Source of the DNA: Sinohyriopsis cumingii
Lineage: Eukaryota; Mollusca; Bivalvia; Unionida; Unionidae
DNA: 64,000 nucleotides
Direction: 5' to 3'
NCBI GenBank assembly: GCA_028554795.2
Contig: CM068825.1
Span: 97,395,451-97,459,450, forward strand
Shown: in pieces, positions 47,871 to 57,017 of the stretch
How the letters are laid out: every line of letters begins with the position of its first letter
How positions within the stretch are numbered: the stretch's first letter is position 1
The notes under the pieces: model-generated
The model's database searches: none
What the model was told of the DNA's origin: nothing
Seen by the model: the letters and a program-made list of their open reading frames with translations, nothing else
Translations under genes and position numbers: made by a program

Positions 47871-47935
47871 GTTCAAACTGTGTGAGACAGACGAAAAGGG
47901 TCTGAGGTTTTTATAGATTTTTTTGTGGAGTGAAG

Positions 47936-48664
47936 TTAAGTCGAGGACGGAGACGTGTACAGGACAGGCCCTCCGTCTTGGCACCAGTGGTGAAACAAGT
48001 GGGTACGAAATCGCAAATCCTCGGGGGTCGTAGGTTTCAAATCGACGAGTAAATAGGCGTGTGGAGTTTGAGTGGCATCGTCGTACGCCTGAGTCAGCCA
48101 AGGCGTTCCTAACTGTTTGGCTAAGACTTGCACTTGCGATTTATCTCGAGGGCTTTTAAACAAGACCACGTAATGCGCATTGAGACTGATGGTGCGATGG
48201 GCTTTACTTTGTTGAAACAAATTTTGAGTGATGTAAACGACACTGGCATTACGATGATGCCCTTTGCGCGTGAACCACAGTTTAATTTCTTCTTCGTCTT
48301 CTCCTAACATGTCGTCGAAAATGACCAAATGGGTTTGACGGGAGTCAGAGACGATGCCGTCGTCTTCTTTAGGAATGTCTTCCACAAACACGATGGAATC
48401 GCCTTGACTTTCTCGCAAGAGGTTGTACGCCGATTGCCACTCTTTGTAACACCACACGATGCGCTGAGGTGGTCGATCGATCAAATGATGTTTATGTTCG
48501 ATCAAACGTTTGACGAATTCGGTTTTGCCTGAACCGCTAGGTCCAGCAATGAGCATGTTAAAGGGATGGCGAAGATACAAAGCCTCCCAACTGGCACGAT
48601 CTAAGTGTTCGTCGATGACTTTGACAGTAGAGGAAGAGGGAGCAGAGACAGCAGAGGTAGTCAT
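47936..48664 (-). CDS. genome packaging ATPase (A32/FtsK-HerA type)
   Basis: 242 residues, intact. Walker A GPSGSGKT at 41-48, Walker B LVIFDDML at 113-120, and the sensor-like YITQNLF at 144-150. This ATPase would pump DNA into the capsid. TATA (AGTATATAAA) lies at 48711-48720, about 48 nt before the ATG. Length and motifs are normal for Polintons. Confidence 0.93.
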   Translation of the reverse strand: MTTSAVSAPSSSTVKVIDEHLDRASWEALYLRHPFNMLIAGPSGSGKTEFVKRLIEHKHHLIDRPPQRIVWCYKEWQSAYNLLRESQGDSIVFVEDIPKEDDGIVSDSRQTHLVIFDDMLGEDEEEIKLWFTRKGHHRNASVVYITQNLFQQSKAHRTISLNAHYVVLFKSPRDKSQVQVLAKQLGTPWLTQAYDDATQTPHAYLLVDLKPTTPEDLRFRTHLFHHWCQDGGPVLYTSPSST

Positions 48665-48732
48665 AGTGTTAGGAATGTCACTTGTGACACGAAAACAAAC
48701 AAGACAAGAGTTTATATACTTTTTTTCAGGAC

Positions 48733-48738
48733 ACGTTT
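48733..48738 (-). terminator. poly(A) signal AATAAA
   Basis: Follows the stop of the membrane protein gene (48749) by 10 nt and lies just upstream of the ATPase TATA box. It separates two transcription units. Confidence 0.55.
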
Positions 48739-48748
48739 ATTGAATGTT

Positions 48749-49048
48749 TTAAACATGAACACGAAAGAGAAAAATACATAAAAGCCAAAGGCTTAAGTAC
48801 AAGGATAAAAGGCACATGATAACCATGAACGTGGAATAAACACAAGTGTTTGTACAACATGTTTTGGGTAATGTTCTGACCAGTTCTATAGGGGGTAAGG
48901 TCACACAAGTGTCCTCCCGAAAGGGTCTTTCAGGCATGTCCACGACAGTCCTGTCCTGGGTGACGGGTTCTTCTGGTACTGTCACTAACACAGGTTGAAA
49001 AGTAACTTTTTTCTTTGGACGTTGAAAGGAAGGATCACAACTCACGAG
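48749..49048 (-). CDS. small tail-anchored membrane protein
   Basis: ATG 49048 gives 99 residues. Hydrophilic N-terminal part (FQRPKKKVTFQPVLVTVPEE), then one C-terminal membrane segment (FMVIMCLLSLYLSLWLLCIF, about 72-92) and a short RVHV tail. It overlaps the preceding gene by 14 nt. Function unknown; position beside BIR and F-box-like genes suggests an accessory role. Confidence 0.5.
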   Translation of the reverse strand, partial: LVSCDPSFQRPKKKVTFQPVLVTVPEEPVTQDRTVVDMPERPFREDTCVTLPPIELVRTLPKTCCTNTCVYSTFMVIMCLLSLYLSLWLLCIFLFRVHV

Positions 49049-49280
49049 CATACTGGGCCACTTCTTGGGTCCAAGCCTCAAAATCCCATTTTCTCCAGGC
49101 ACGGACATCTGTCCAATGGGGGTGTAAGTCACAAGCTACACACACATCGTCATACACGTCTTGGGTAGCTAAAAGTTGACGAATCTTTTTTTCCCGTAGA
49201 GGTCGAGAAGTATCCAGATGAAAACGTAAGGCTTTGAGCAAAAGAAGTCTCTCGTGAACATTTAAAGGCACCACTTTCAT
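49035..49280 (-). CDS. small accessory protein, possible LPxEL-family paralogue
   Basis: 81 residues (MKVVPLNVHERLLLLKALRF). RPLREKKIRQLL and a C-terminal WRKWDFEAWTQEVAQYA recall the WQWSEITYYVDYF end of the protein at 49985-50377. Its ATG overlaps the previous stop as ATGA. Confidence 0.45.
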   Translation of the reverse strand: MKVVPLNVHERLLLLKALRFHLDTSRPLREKKIRQLLATQDVYDDVCVACDLHPHWTDVRAWRKWDFEAWTQEVAQYAREL

Positions 49281-49501
49281 GTTGAATGGGGTGGTAAATA
49301 CTGTTCGTAAAGAGTCCACAAGGAATCGGCTGGTAAACGAAATCCCAGAAAACAAGTCACTAAGACACACACCACTTGTCGACCCAAATTGAATGGATAC
49401 AGTTCTTGTAATAATCGATAGTAATGATCCACGGTTTGAAAATGGTCATTGAGTTCCTTCCACGGAATCTGTTCAATCACATGTGATAAAAACCTCGGCA
49501 T
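49277..49501 (-). CDS. small accessory protein, unknown
   Basis: 74 residues (MPRFLSHVIEQIPWKELNDH). It lies between the paralogue-like genes and is in the same frame as the upstream ORF, separated by TAA and four codons. A TATAAAA overlaps the upstream stop but is only 12 nt from the ATG, too close to serve it. Confidence 0.4.
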   Translation of the reverse strand: MPRFLSHVIEQIPWKELNDHFQTVDHYYRLLQELYPFNLGRQVVCVLVTCFLGFRLPADSLWTLYEQYLPPHST

Positions 49502-49513
49502 GACAGCCTGTTT

Positions 49514-49963
49514 TTATATTCTCTTTTTTCGGATGCAATACACGTACTTTCTAGCCAGACATCTTCGTTCTCCAGTAGGAAATTTAAATGCTTCAAATTG
49601 TAACCTAAACTTCAAACTTCGTTTAGGAGTTTCGTCTTTCGCTAAGTAGATTCCACGTAAAATATGTTTGTAATCCTTTAACTTGTCTTCTTCAATGCCT
49701 TGCACTAGGTGAATCTCGAAGTAACCAAAATTATGAACATGTCGATCATTGGCGACCTCAAAATTTTGAACAATGTCTGACCACTGAAACAAATTCTGAC
49801 GAATCAGTTATTTTATACCATTCAGGTACCAGTGGTTAAAGATCTGGTGACGTAACGAATGCAACTGTTCTTTACGTTTGACTTGTATTTTGACCAGCTC
49901 TCGGTAAATGCGTTCTCTTAACTCCACAGGCAAGGCGCGAATGTTCTCTTGTAAAGTATCCAT
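49514..49963 (-). pseudogene. LPxEL/F-box-like accessory protein with one in-frame UAA
   Basis: ATG 49963 (MDTLQENIRALPVELRERIY), TAA at 49808-49810 (codon 52), then the same frame runs LIRQNLFQWSDIVQNFE to 49514. IRALPVELRERIYREL parallels IESLPKELQEKIYKEV of the next gene, and QWSDIVQNF parallels QWSEITYYV, so both halves belong to one paralogous gene that has been interrupted. Confidence 0.55.
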
Positions 49964-49984
49964 GAATAGGTCAGTCCGTACAAT

Positions 49985-50377
49985 TCACAATCTTCTTCTA
50001 GAGCAAAAGTAATCCACATAGTAAGTAATTTCTGACCACTGCCATTCAGGGTAACGTCCAAGAATCTCACTGAACTCTTTTGATGTAAACGGTCTAGAGT
50101 GATATAATAGGACGAATGCACACTTGACCCAGAGAAATCTAACACACTGGTTGACTTTTTTCACTTTCCTCTTATGAATTTCTCGGCACAAAAGTTCTAC
50201 AGTCACCCATTGAGATTTCACTCTGGCAAACCCATGCCAAACTTCCTTGTAAATCTTCTCTTGCAGTTCTTTAGGTAATGATTCAATATCTTTTTTGAAA
50301 TGAAGTTTAAATACTGGTCTCGGTGATGTCCAACATTTGATTCCTAGCCAGTCTGGTTTCTTCTTTGTCAACGACAT
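49985..50377 (-). CDS. LPxEL/F-box-like accessory protein
   Basis: 130 residues. DIESLPKELQEKIYKEVWHG (about 30-49) resembles the first helices of F-box-type motifs, which would recruit an SCF ubiquitin ligase; the match is short. The C-terminus has PFTSKEFSEILGRYPEWQW. It lies right after the BIR gene, and the two could act together on host cell death, by inference from context. Confidence 0.5.
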   Translation of the reverse strand: MSLTKKKPDWLGIKCWTSPRPVFKLHFKKDIESLPKELQEKIYKEVWHGFARVKSQWVTVELLCREIHKRKVKKVNQCVRFLWVKCAFVLLYHSRPFTSKEFSEILGRYPEWQWSEITYYVDYFCSRRRL

Positions 50378-50388
50378 GGTAAGTTACT

Positions 50389-51024
50389 TCAATGTCTCGG
50401 TCCCACTAAGGGTAAGTAATGACAATTCGGTGACCATCGAGCATGTTCTACGTAGGCCGAATCTTGCGGTTCCCAGTGGTGAAGTGACACACCGCAACTG
50501 AAGCACTTGACTTTATCTCCTTCGCCCAAGTAGAAAAATCCCGCTCTGGCTAATTCTTCGGGGGTCGGGCCTCCCAGATACTTAGGCCATTTTCCTTTGA
50601 ACGATTGCAGACGATTTTCAAAGTCGTAGTATTCCGACAAACGCACAGGGAACGAATATTCATCTTTCACAGGTTCGTTTCGATGAGGGTTGGGTGACAT
50701 GGACAGGACATTGCTCAGGGCTGGATGACATCCGTAGGGAGGTAGACGTGAAGGTAGACATTCACCTTTAAAACGAAACCCAGTAAAGTATCCCAGAAGA
50801 CGAGTGGCATCGCTTTCGCATCCCTCAGGTTTGACACGCACAGCATCACTTTCCATGATAGGGGTAGTGAGAACAAAGTTCCCATGATGCTTTACGGCAT
50901 CGCGAAGGTCACAACGTACAGCATCGTTCCCATCGCAAGGCTCACAATCGCATTCCACTTCAGAGCCCCCAAACTTGAATTGTGCCTTTCTAAACTTGTT
51001 TTGTGTTTCTCTGAAAGTATTCAT
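50389..51024 (-). CDS. BIR-domain (IAP-like) protein
   Basis: ATG 51024 gives 211 residues. A single BIR domain at about 136-209: FENRLQSFKGKWP, LARAGFFYLGEGDKVKCFSC, and zinc ligands C174, C177, H194 and C201 (CX2C-X16-H-X6-C). No RING follows. The N-terminal 130 residues are Cys-poor with acidic and Pro-rich parts and are not recognised. BIR proteins of insect DNA viruses block caspases, so this may delay host apoptosis. A TATA box (TATATAAAAA, about 51081-51092) lies inside the end of the polymerase gene. Probably acquired from a host. Confidence 0.88.
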   Translation of the reverse strand: MNTFRETQNKFRKAQFKFGGSEVECDCEPCDGNDAVRCDLRDAVKHHGNFVLTTPIMESDAVRVKPEGCESDATRLLGYFTGFRFKGECLPSRLPPYGCHPALSNVLSMSPNPHRNEPVKDEYSFPVRLSEYYDFENRLQSFKGKWPKYLGGPTPEELARAGFFYLGEGDKVKCFSCGVSLHHWEPQDSAYVEHARWSPNCHYLPLVGPRH

Positions 51025-51056
51025 CTTGTTCACTTGGTCTTGGTAGTCACAATGAA

Positions 51057-54000
51057 CTATCGATCTTGCCTAGGGTTCCTTTTTATATACAGACCAATAC
51101 CGACGTGTCCATACGGTAAGGTGAAATGATTGGGAAGTCGCACTCGCTTCTGGTACACGATTTGATAGACTTTTTCCAAGGGTCGACTGACGATGTGGTG
51201 AGTGGGTAAACGTACAATCTTGTTCGGTTGATAGGTGGTCACTTTAAAGTGCTCATCCTCTTTCAATGCCCCAAAGTTGACCACACGACTGGTACGATAA
51301 TTCAGAGTCAATCCTTTCACTTTACACTTCGTGTACACTTCTCCTTGTGGGTCCCGGTATTCGTAGCCGTAATTTTTTGGATCGCCACTGACGAAACTTA
51401 GAATCTTGTCGTCGGGATGCTCGTCTGTCCAGACTCTTAAACGGTCTCCTTCGATGTCAGGGTGCCGTTGACTCGGGTGATGGGTGTGAATGCAACTGTC
51501 CGTGTCAAAGTACAGGATGCGTTCCCCTAACAGTTCTAAAGCTTCGTACAATTTTAAGCGAGCATGAGCTGTCACGTAAGCCGCAATGATGACATTTCCA
51601 AAAGGGTCGTCTTGTACAAAGTCCAGATCTTCTTCGTAATTGACCAAGACCAAGATCAAATCCTCGCGAACGACGTCCACGTGTTTCATGAATTTGGTTT
51701 TGTCGTGAATCATCTGAAAGTAGCGGGAAGGTTCTGTCAAATATTCCGTCTTGGGTAAACACGGTCGTTGTGCCATTTTTCCCCACAAGCAATTTAACAT
51801 CACTTTGGCAAACGATCGCCTGCCTTCGTTTTTCTCGATGTGGTCTAAAGTGATGCCTTCTTGTTCCCGGTATTTCTCTTTGAATTTCTTTTGGTCTTCG
51901 GGAGTGTGACACCAGGAAGAATAGCCGCTGGCTTCTTGTTTCAGTTTCAAAAAGGCATCCACGTAGTCGGCGAAAATGCTTTTCTGCGTGGGGTCACCCT
52001 TGTGGTATTGTTGTGTCTTGGGAAAGTGACAAATTTCGTACACTTCTAACAGTTGATATCCCATGTCCAGAGCTTTGAACAATTCTACGCTGACCCACGT
52101 CCCCGTCAAGGCGCGTTCTTCCTGGGTGTGATGGCAAGGTTGGTCTTGGTTGCACGTGTCGGCACAAGTACGGCACAAAGGAAACATCAGTTTGCCTTGA
52201 CAATGGTGAGGTAAGACGGGATGGCACAAGTCCGTGGGAGGCAAAACTTTGCACTTGATCAAGCCTTCGTATTGTCGAATGTTTTTCAGGTCGATGTGTT
52301 CCGTGAACAATTGTGGGTGCCCTGCAGGAAAGCAACAATATTTGCACACGTAGGGATACAGCGAACACACGTCCAAATATTTGATTTCTTCCCCTTTCTC
52401 TTCGTCGGCTTGGTACAGCAAACAGGTGGCATTGGTCCTTCCTCCGTACAAACTATCCCTCGGGTTCAGGGGGTCCATGAACTGGTAACTTTCCACGAGG
52501 CGTTTAAACTCGGGATCGGTTTTCTAACGGTGGTCGTATTCGTGTTCCCACATTTCCACCACTTGGTATCCTTCCTGTTCTAACTTTAGGCGTCGCTGAC
52601 AAGTGTCCTGGTACAAGTCTTCCATGGTTCGTTGTAAAAACTGATTTTTAGTGCCACGGTCAGAATAACAGACGGGACATCCGTGAAATAAGCAACCGTT
52701 AAACTCGTACACGATCTTGGGGTTTTCTAAGTCCCAGCCATCGACCGAATGCGTTCCGATGGTCTTTTCGCCCCCTCCGTTGCGGGCATGCTGAATCCAC
52801 TTGTCTTCCTTGTCGCACAAGTAATGTAACCAGCGTAGGGCTTTGACCGAGTATTGACGTTTGACATAGTTGGTCGTTTGAGGACTGATGACAGCCACGG
52901 TATTTTCAGGCATGAATCGTTGTCGATACACTAAGGAACACGCTTTGGCAATGGTGCAAGCTTCTTTTAAAGGATCGACCCCTCCGTGTTCCATGAACAG
53001 TTCTCGAAATTTTCCACAGCAACGTCGTAAAATGTCCACGTCGGAACGACAATACTTTAACATTTCTTCCTGAAAGTCGAAAGGGTCGGAGGCGTGAGCC
53101 TGGTACCAAGCGTAGAAAGCTTCTCGTTGTTCGGTACGCATGTTGTCGGGGTCGTAATAGTGAGTCTCATGTAAATGGGGTAGAACGACGTGTTGATTGG
53201 CTTCCGTATTGAAAAAGTGTGGAAAGTACCCTTTAGCCATTTCTGTCATTCCAAACGTTTTAGGCATTCGACTCAAAGGCATGGCCAAGTAACTCATCGA
53301 ATCTTTAAACTGCACTTGTCCCACTTGCATGAAAATGATTTTGGCTCCGTTCAAAATCACTTTAGGACGTTCGGTGCCATGTTCCGTATAGTACCTCAAA
53401 AGAAACTGTCCATCGTATCCGGAGAAATTGTGAGCCATCACCGTGGCATGACGATGACAATCTCCGTAACGTTCGATGTCCTCTTGGCTCCACGTCTTGT
53501 CGATGGGGTCTAAGACCAATTGGGCAAAATCAGCTAGCGTGTTCGATCCCCGAAAGATTTTTTCACGCCCTCCAGGAATCTTGCTGCAGTGAGGGCAATG
53601 ACTGAAGATAGGTTCCTGAATGCACTTCTCGCACGCTCGATGAGCCACGCAGAAATTAGGAACGTGAATGCCAGTCTCTTGCATGCATTCGAAATCGAAA
53701 AAGATGAAATTGCCTTTCTTCTTGTGTCCATCCTCTTTCTCTGGTTGGGGTTGGTATTTTTGCACGTAGCATTGGTGTTGCAGGTCCACGATGTGGTGAT
53801 AAATGTGACATTTTTTCTTTCCTGAACATAGGTGTGCCTTGGCATTATTGGCACGTAGGCCTTGTCCACACGTGGGGCACAATCTCAGCAGTTGACAAGC
53901 GCATTTCTTCTGTGAACCTTGCGTCTTCAAATGCTGTTGGTAACAGGTAGGGCTGACAAACGTGCGCAGACAAGTGAAACAGTGCACTGGTTTTTGTCCT

Positions 54001-55112
54001 TCGCTCTACCAGGGTGGAGAGGCCAAACATCCTGAGCATTTCGATCCACACTGCTTGTGTTGTTCTCGATTGTTATAGCCATAGTCACATTTTTCACAGT
54101 AATAAACATATCCCAGGAATCCAGTGATAGTGGTAATGGTATCGAAATGGTCATCGTGATGATAAAGGTGAATGTATTTTCCATCCTTAAAATCTTGACC
54201 TCGAAACAACAGAGGCCCACGCATTTCTTGAGGATGCACTTTCAAGGTGTAGCGTGGAGCTAAGGCATCTTGCAATTTTTGCATTTCAGGAATGCCACAG
54301 GGTTTGTCTTTGGGCAAGCCAGCTTGTCGTAACAGGAGTTCTGCTTCGTTTCGTTGTTTGGCTCTGTCCGATTGTCGAATAGTTTTCCAGGCTCTTTTCC
54401 GTTCTACCGTGTAGTTCTTGTTAACATAGGTTCGTCCCACCAGGATGGCCCTAGCTAAACACATCTGGTCTTGAGGGTTGTGAATTCGGACGAGACTTGT
54501 TTTGGTGCTGCGAAGCTCGTCCACCAATAACATCTTTTTGCGTCCAGTCCCTTGAGGAGGAGAGACGTGGGTCATGTCCAGTGTGGCTTTTCCATCGGTG
54601 ATGTCAAACTGGTCATTAGATTGTTGCACATGTTGAATGTTGTCCATGACTTTGGAAGCGGTCAATTCTGCAGGGGTGCTAAACTCGATCCAAACAGGGG
54701 ATTTCAAACCGTCGTGTTGTATGGAGAGTCTCAAGCGATCGTCTTCTTTGGGCTGACATTGTCGCTTGAGTGTGGTGAGCAAAGAATCCCACACCCCGGT
54801 GATGAACCCTTCTGCTTTCTCTAACGGTACTTCGGACTTGAAATCTTTAAACTTCACCGTGTATTTGTAATCCATGGTTCTAAATTTTCTAGAGGAGCGC
54901 TTTTCCGTCTCTCGAATGGAATAGTATTTTTCAGGGTTGACTAAGGGTGGCGAACTTTGTTTAGAGGGCTTGGATTCTGGTTCACTCATGTCCTCTTCAA
55001 AATCACTGGCATGAATTTGTGCCAAGACTTCAGCCCTGGTACGAGGCGATAGATCACGTTTCTGCCTCTTACTTTCTTCTTCTTTCTTCTTAAATGAATT
55101 GGATCGTTTCAT
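51057..55112 (-). pseudogene. protein-primed family B DNA polymerase with two in-frame UAGs
   Basis: A 1,351-residue frame from ATG 55112. The N-terminal region (1-370) is of Polinton type, then comes a Cys/His-rich segment. Exonuclease motifs: DFE at about 473-475, HNFSGYDG at about 561, YCRSD at about 687. Polymerase motifs: DVCSLYP (914-920), KVMLNCLWGK (1103-1112) and YFDTDS (DTD at 1203-1205). TAG codons at 54006-54008 (codon 369, inside the Cys-rich segment) and 52524-52526 (codon 863) break it, with the frame intact on both sides. It would replicate the element from its protein-capped ends. Confidence 0.93.
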
Positions 55113-55245
55113 CTTGAGTGAAAACGTCAAATGACTCAAGTTTAAACACCATGGACTAATTTATAGTCGTGACAGACCAGCGTATATAAAAGGGCGTGTG
55201 TCTTGTCCTTTCACTATTCATTTCACTCTCAAACCGAGCACAACG
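55113..55245. promoter_or_regulatory. divergent promoter between PolB and the zinc-knuckle gene
   Basis: A leftward TATA (CTATAAATTA, about 55158-55167) lies about 48 nt before the PolB ATG. A rightward TATA (TATATAAAAG, about 55182-55191) lies about 58 nt before the ATG at 55246. The two core promoters are back to back. Confidence 0.65.
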
Positions 55246-55740
55246 ATGGAAGAGACTACCCAGATGGAACGTTTCATCAGAGCTTTGCGAGGGGTCATTA
55301 GAAAATTCTCTTCAGACCAGCCGACGGACTACTCTCCTTCCTTTCGAGATAAAAGTCAAGATACTTGCTATATCTGTCAGAAGAAAGGGCATTGGTCTTC
55401 AGAGTGTCCAGACCGTCAAAAAAGAAAAAAGGGGTTAGAAAAGACAAAAGTCAAGATACCTGTTATTATTGTCAAGAAAAAGGACATTGGTCCCCAGATT
55501 GCCCAAAAAAGAAACAAGAGGAGTCAGAAGAAGAGAGGGATTCTTCAGAGAAAGAAGAAGAAGAAGAGGAAGAAAGCAGACATGTGAAAAAAAAAAAAGA
55601 AAGAGGAGAAGAAAAGAAGAAGGGAAGTAAGTGAGGAGGAAGAGGAGGAAAAGACTGTGACGGTGAAGAAATTGAAAAAAAAAGAGAGACTAAACAAAGA
55701 AACTGAAGTAGTGTATGAAGTTTTTAAAGTTATTGGGTTG
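55246..55740 (+). pseudogene. double zinc-knuckle (CCHC) Lys-rich protein, frameshifted
   Basis: ATG 55246 (MEETTQMERF). First knuckle CYICQKKGHWSSEC in this frame. A second, CYYCQEKGHWSPDC, is 90 bp later in the +2 frame, so a shift lies in the A-rich run at about 55417-55440. A second shift near 55590-55640 would lead to the final frame ending VFKVIGL at 55740. The two knuckles are a recent DNA duplication. It probably binds single-stranded nucleic acid. Cause may be decay, homopolymer error, or (less likely) programmed slippage. AATAAA at 55776-55781. Confidence 0.6.
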
Positions 55741-55775
55741 TGAATTGTGAATTGAATTGTAACTATTGATAAAAG

Positions 55776-55781
55776 AATAAA
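55776..55781 (+). terminator. poly(A) signal of the zinc-knuckle gene
   Basis: AATAAA, 35 nt after the last frame's stop. Confidence 0.5.
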
Positions 55782-55940
55782 TTAGGTAAAAAAGGTAAGT
55801 GTCTTTGGGTTTTGATTTTAAAATAAGAACGTACACTCACACACACTCATACACGCGTACTATAGGGGTAAAATGGGTTGTTTTTTAGTTTGAATGGATG
55901 TTGGCAATTGAAAGTCTATCTGTTTTCGAGACACGTGGGT

Positions 55941-55956
55941 GGCCCTGAAAAGGGCC
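55941..55956 (-). terminator. histone-like 3' stem-loop after the right-arm leftward gene
   Basis: On the - strand CCAAAGGCCCTTTTCAGGGCCACCCA: perfect 6-bp stem, TTTC loop and the ACCCA tail of histone mRNAs, then TCTCGAAAACAGA about 10 nt on. It lies about 25 nt after the stop at 55982. Confidence 0.82.
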
Positions 55957-55981
55957 TTTGGTTTTGGGTGTAGGGGTGAGC

Positions 55982-56548
55982 TTAAGCAATCAACTTTAAC
56001 TGCCTTAAGCCTTTGCCACGGCCAAGGCCTGCTGCTGGACTGCGTACTGTTGATGATGATGATTTGGTTGAAATCACTAAGGGTGGTACGGTAGACTTAG
56101 TCACAGAGTTGGCGTGTTTTGCTCGGGAAGGTCGTATTCTCTTCGGTCGTAATAAAGAAGTCTGATACATTTGTTTCAGACTTCTTAACGCCGCTAAAAT
56201 GTCTAACAGTACCGTGACCGTTTGATTTTCACACCCTTGTTTCTTTGCTGCTGCTTCTTCTTGTTGCTGTTTTTTTCTTACCTCTTCTTCTTGCTGTTGT
56301 TGCTGTAGGAGAAAAGCTTGTTCCGCTTCCTTTTGCTGTTGTATAAATTTCTCCAATTCTTCTTTCTGTCTCTGTCTAAAATTCTCCACGTGCGGTAATG
56401 AAGGAGACGAAGGTTCCGGAACAAATTCTTGCGAGGTAAGAAAATCCACAAAATCCCAGTTCACCTCTTCTGAAAGTAAGTCCGGGTTCCCTTGGGCGGT
56501 CTCCACTGCTGGTGCATCCCAATGGATCGTTTTCTGAGTTTCCGTCAT
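55982..56548 (-). CDS. Polinton right-arm accessory protein (Q/E-rich coiled coil)
   Basis: 188 residues from ATG 56548 (MTETQKTIHWDAP). An acidic N-terminus is followed by a long helix (RQRQKEELEKFIQQQKEAEQ through QQQQQEEEVRKKQQQEE, about 57-104), a LLDILAALRSLKQMYQ segment and a basic Ser-rich tail. Not recognised. Composition and 3' stem-loop resemble left-arm unit C. TATA at 56597-56604, about 50 nt before the ATG. Confidence 0.6.
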   Translation of the reverse strand: MTETQKTIHWDAPAVETAQGNPDLLSEEVNWDFVDFLTSQEFVPEPSSPSLPHVENFRQRQKEELEKFIQQQKEAEQAFLLQQQQQEEEVRKKQQQEEAAAKKQGCENQTVTVLLDILAALRSLKQMYQTSLLRPKRIRPSRAKHANSVTKSTVPPLVISTKSSSSTVRSPAAGLGRGKGLRQLKLIA

Positions 56549-56596
56549 GTTGAAAAAACTGTCACATGGATTGCCTACACACAGGCGCTAGCGAAT

Positions 56597-56725
56597 CTAT
56601 ATAGACCACTTGACGTCACAGACTGCTCTCTTCCGATTGGACGTGGGCTGACTGAATTTTGTAACGCGTGTTTGGATTGGTCAATGAACTCAATCCGTTT
56701 CAATCCTTCCTCTACCTATAAATAA
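56597..56725. promoter_or_regulatory. divergent promoter with CRE and inverted CCAAT boxes
   Basis: Leftward TATA CTATATAG (56597-56604), a perfect CRE TGACGTCA (56611-56618), two ATTGG boxes (about 56635-56639 and 56675-56679) and a rightward TATA (CTATAAATAAGG, 56716-56727). This arrangement resembles replication-dependent histone promoters. Confidence 0.65.
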
Positions 56726-56768
56726 GGGCAGTTCACTGCATTGATTCACCTGTTCTCGGCGCCTCAAG

Positions 56769-56999
56769 ATGTGGACCACAGTCGAATCATCCACCCTTGT
56801 TTCTTCAGTGATGCTTAGGACGGACATGCTAATGTATGTCCGATCCAAGTGGACAGTTGTCCACAAGTCAGACACCAGTCTGTGGATACGAAGAGTATAT
56901 GTGGAAAGACAATTATGCCTCAAGAGGACTCTGATTTATGGCTATGCAGTAAGACGCAGCTTGAGGACAAGAAGATGCCGCAGATGCCCTTTATGTTAA
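56769..56999 (+). CDS. small right-end protein of the Polinton, unknown
   Basis: 76 residues (MWTTVESSTLVSSVML), Val/Leu- and Arg-rich, ending RRSLRTRRCRRCPLC. No family recognised. Supported by TATA 52 nt before the ATG and a histone-like stem-loop 24 nt after the stop. An overlapping ORF from ATG 56910 (MPQEDSDLWL) is an alternative. Confidence 0.4.
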   Translation: MWTTVESSTLVSSVMLRTDMLMYVRSKWTVVHKSDTSLWIRRVYVERQLCLKRTLIYGYAVRRSLRTRRCRRCPLC

Positions 57000-57017
57000 G
57001 GGCATATTAACATAAAT

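Noticed and set aside
55365..55634. The second zinc-knuckle ORF as an independent gene
   Set aside because: It has no ATG of its own before the knuckle and is a duplicated continuation of the gene starting at 55246.
56769..56999. A captured histone gene, suggested by the stem-loop
   Set aside because: The 76-residue product has no histone fold pattern such as the H3 or H4 tail or helix motifs.
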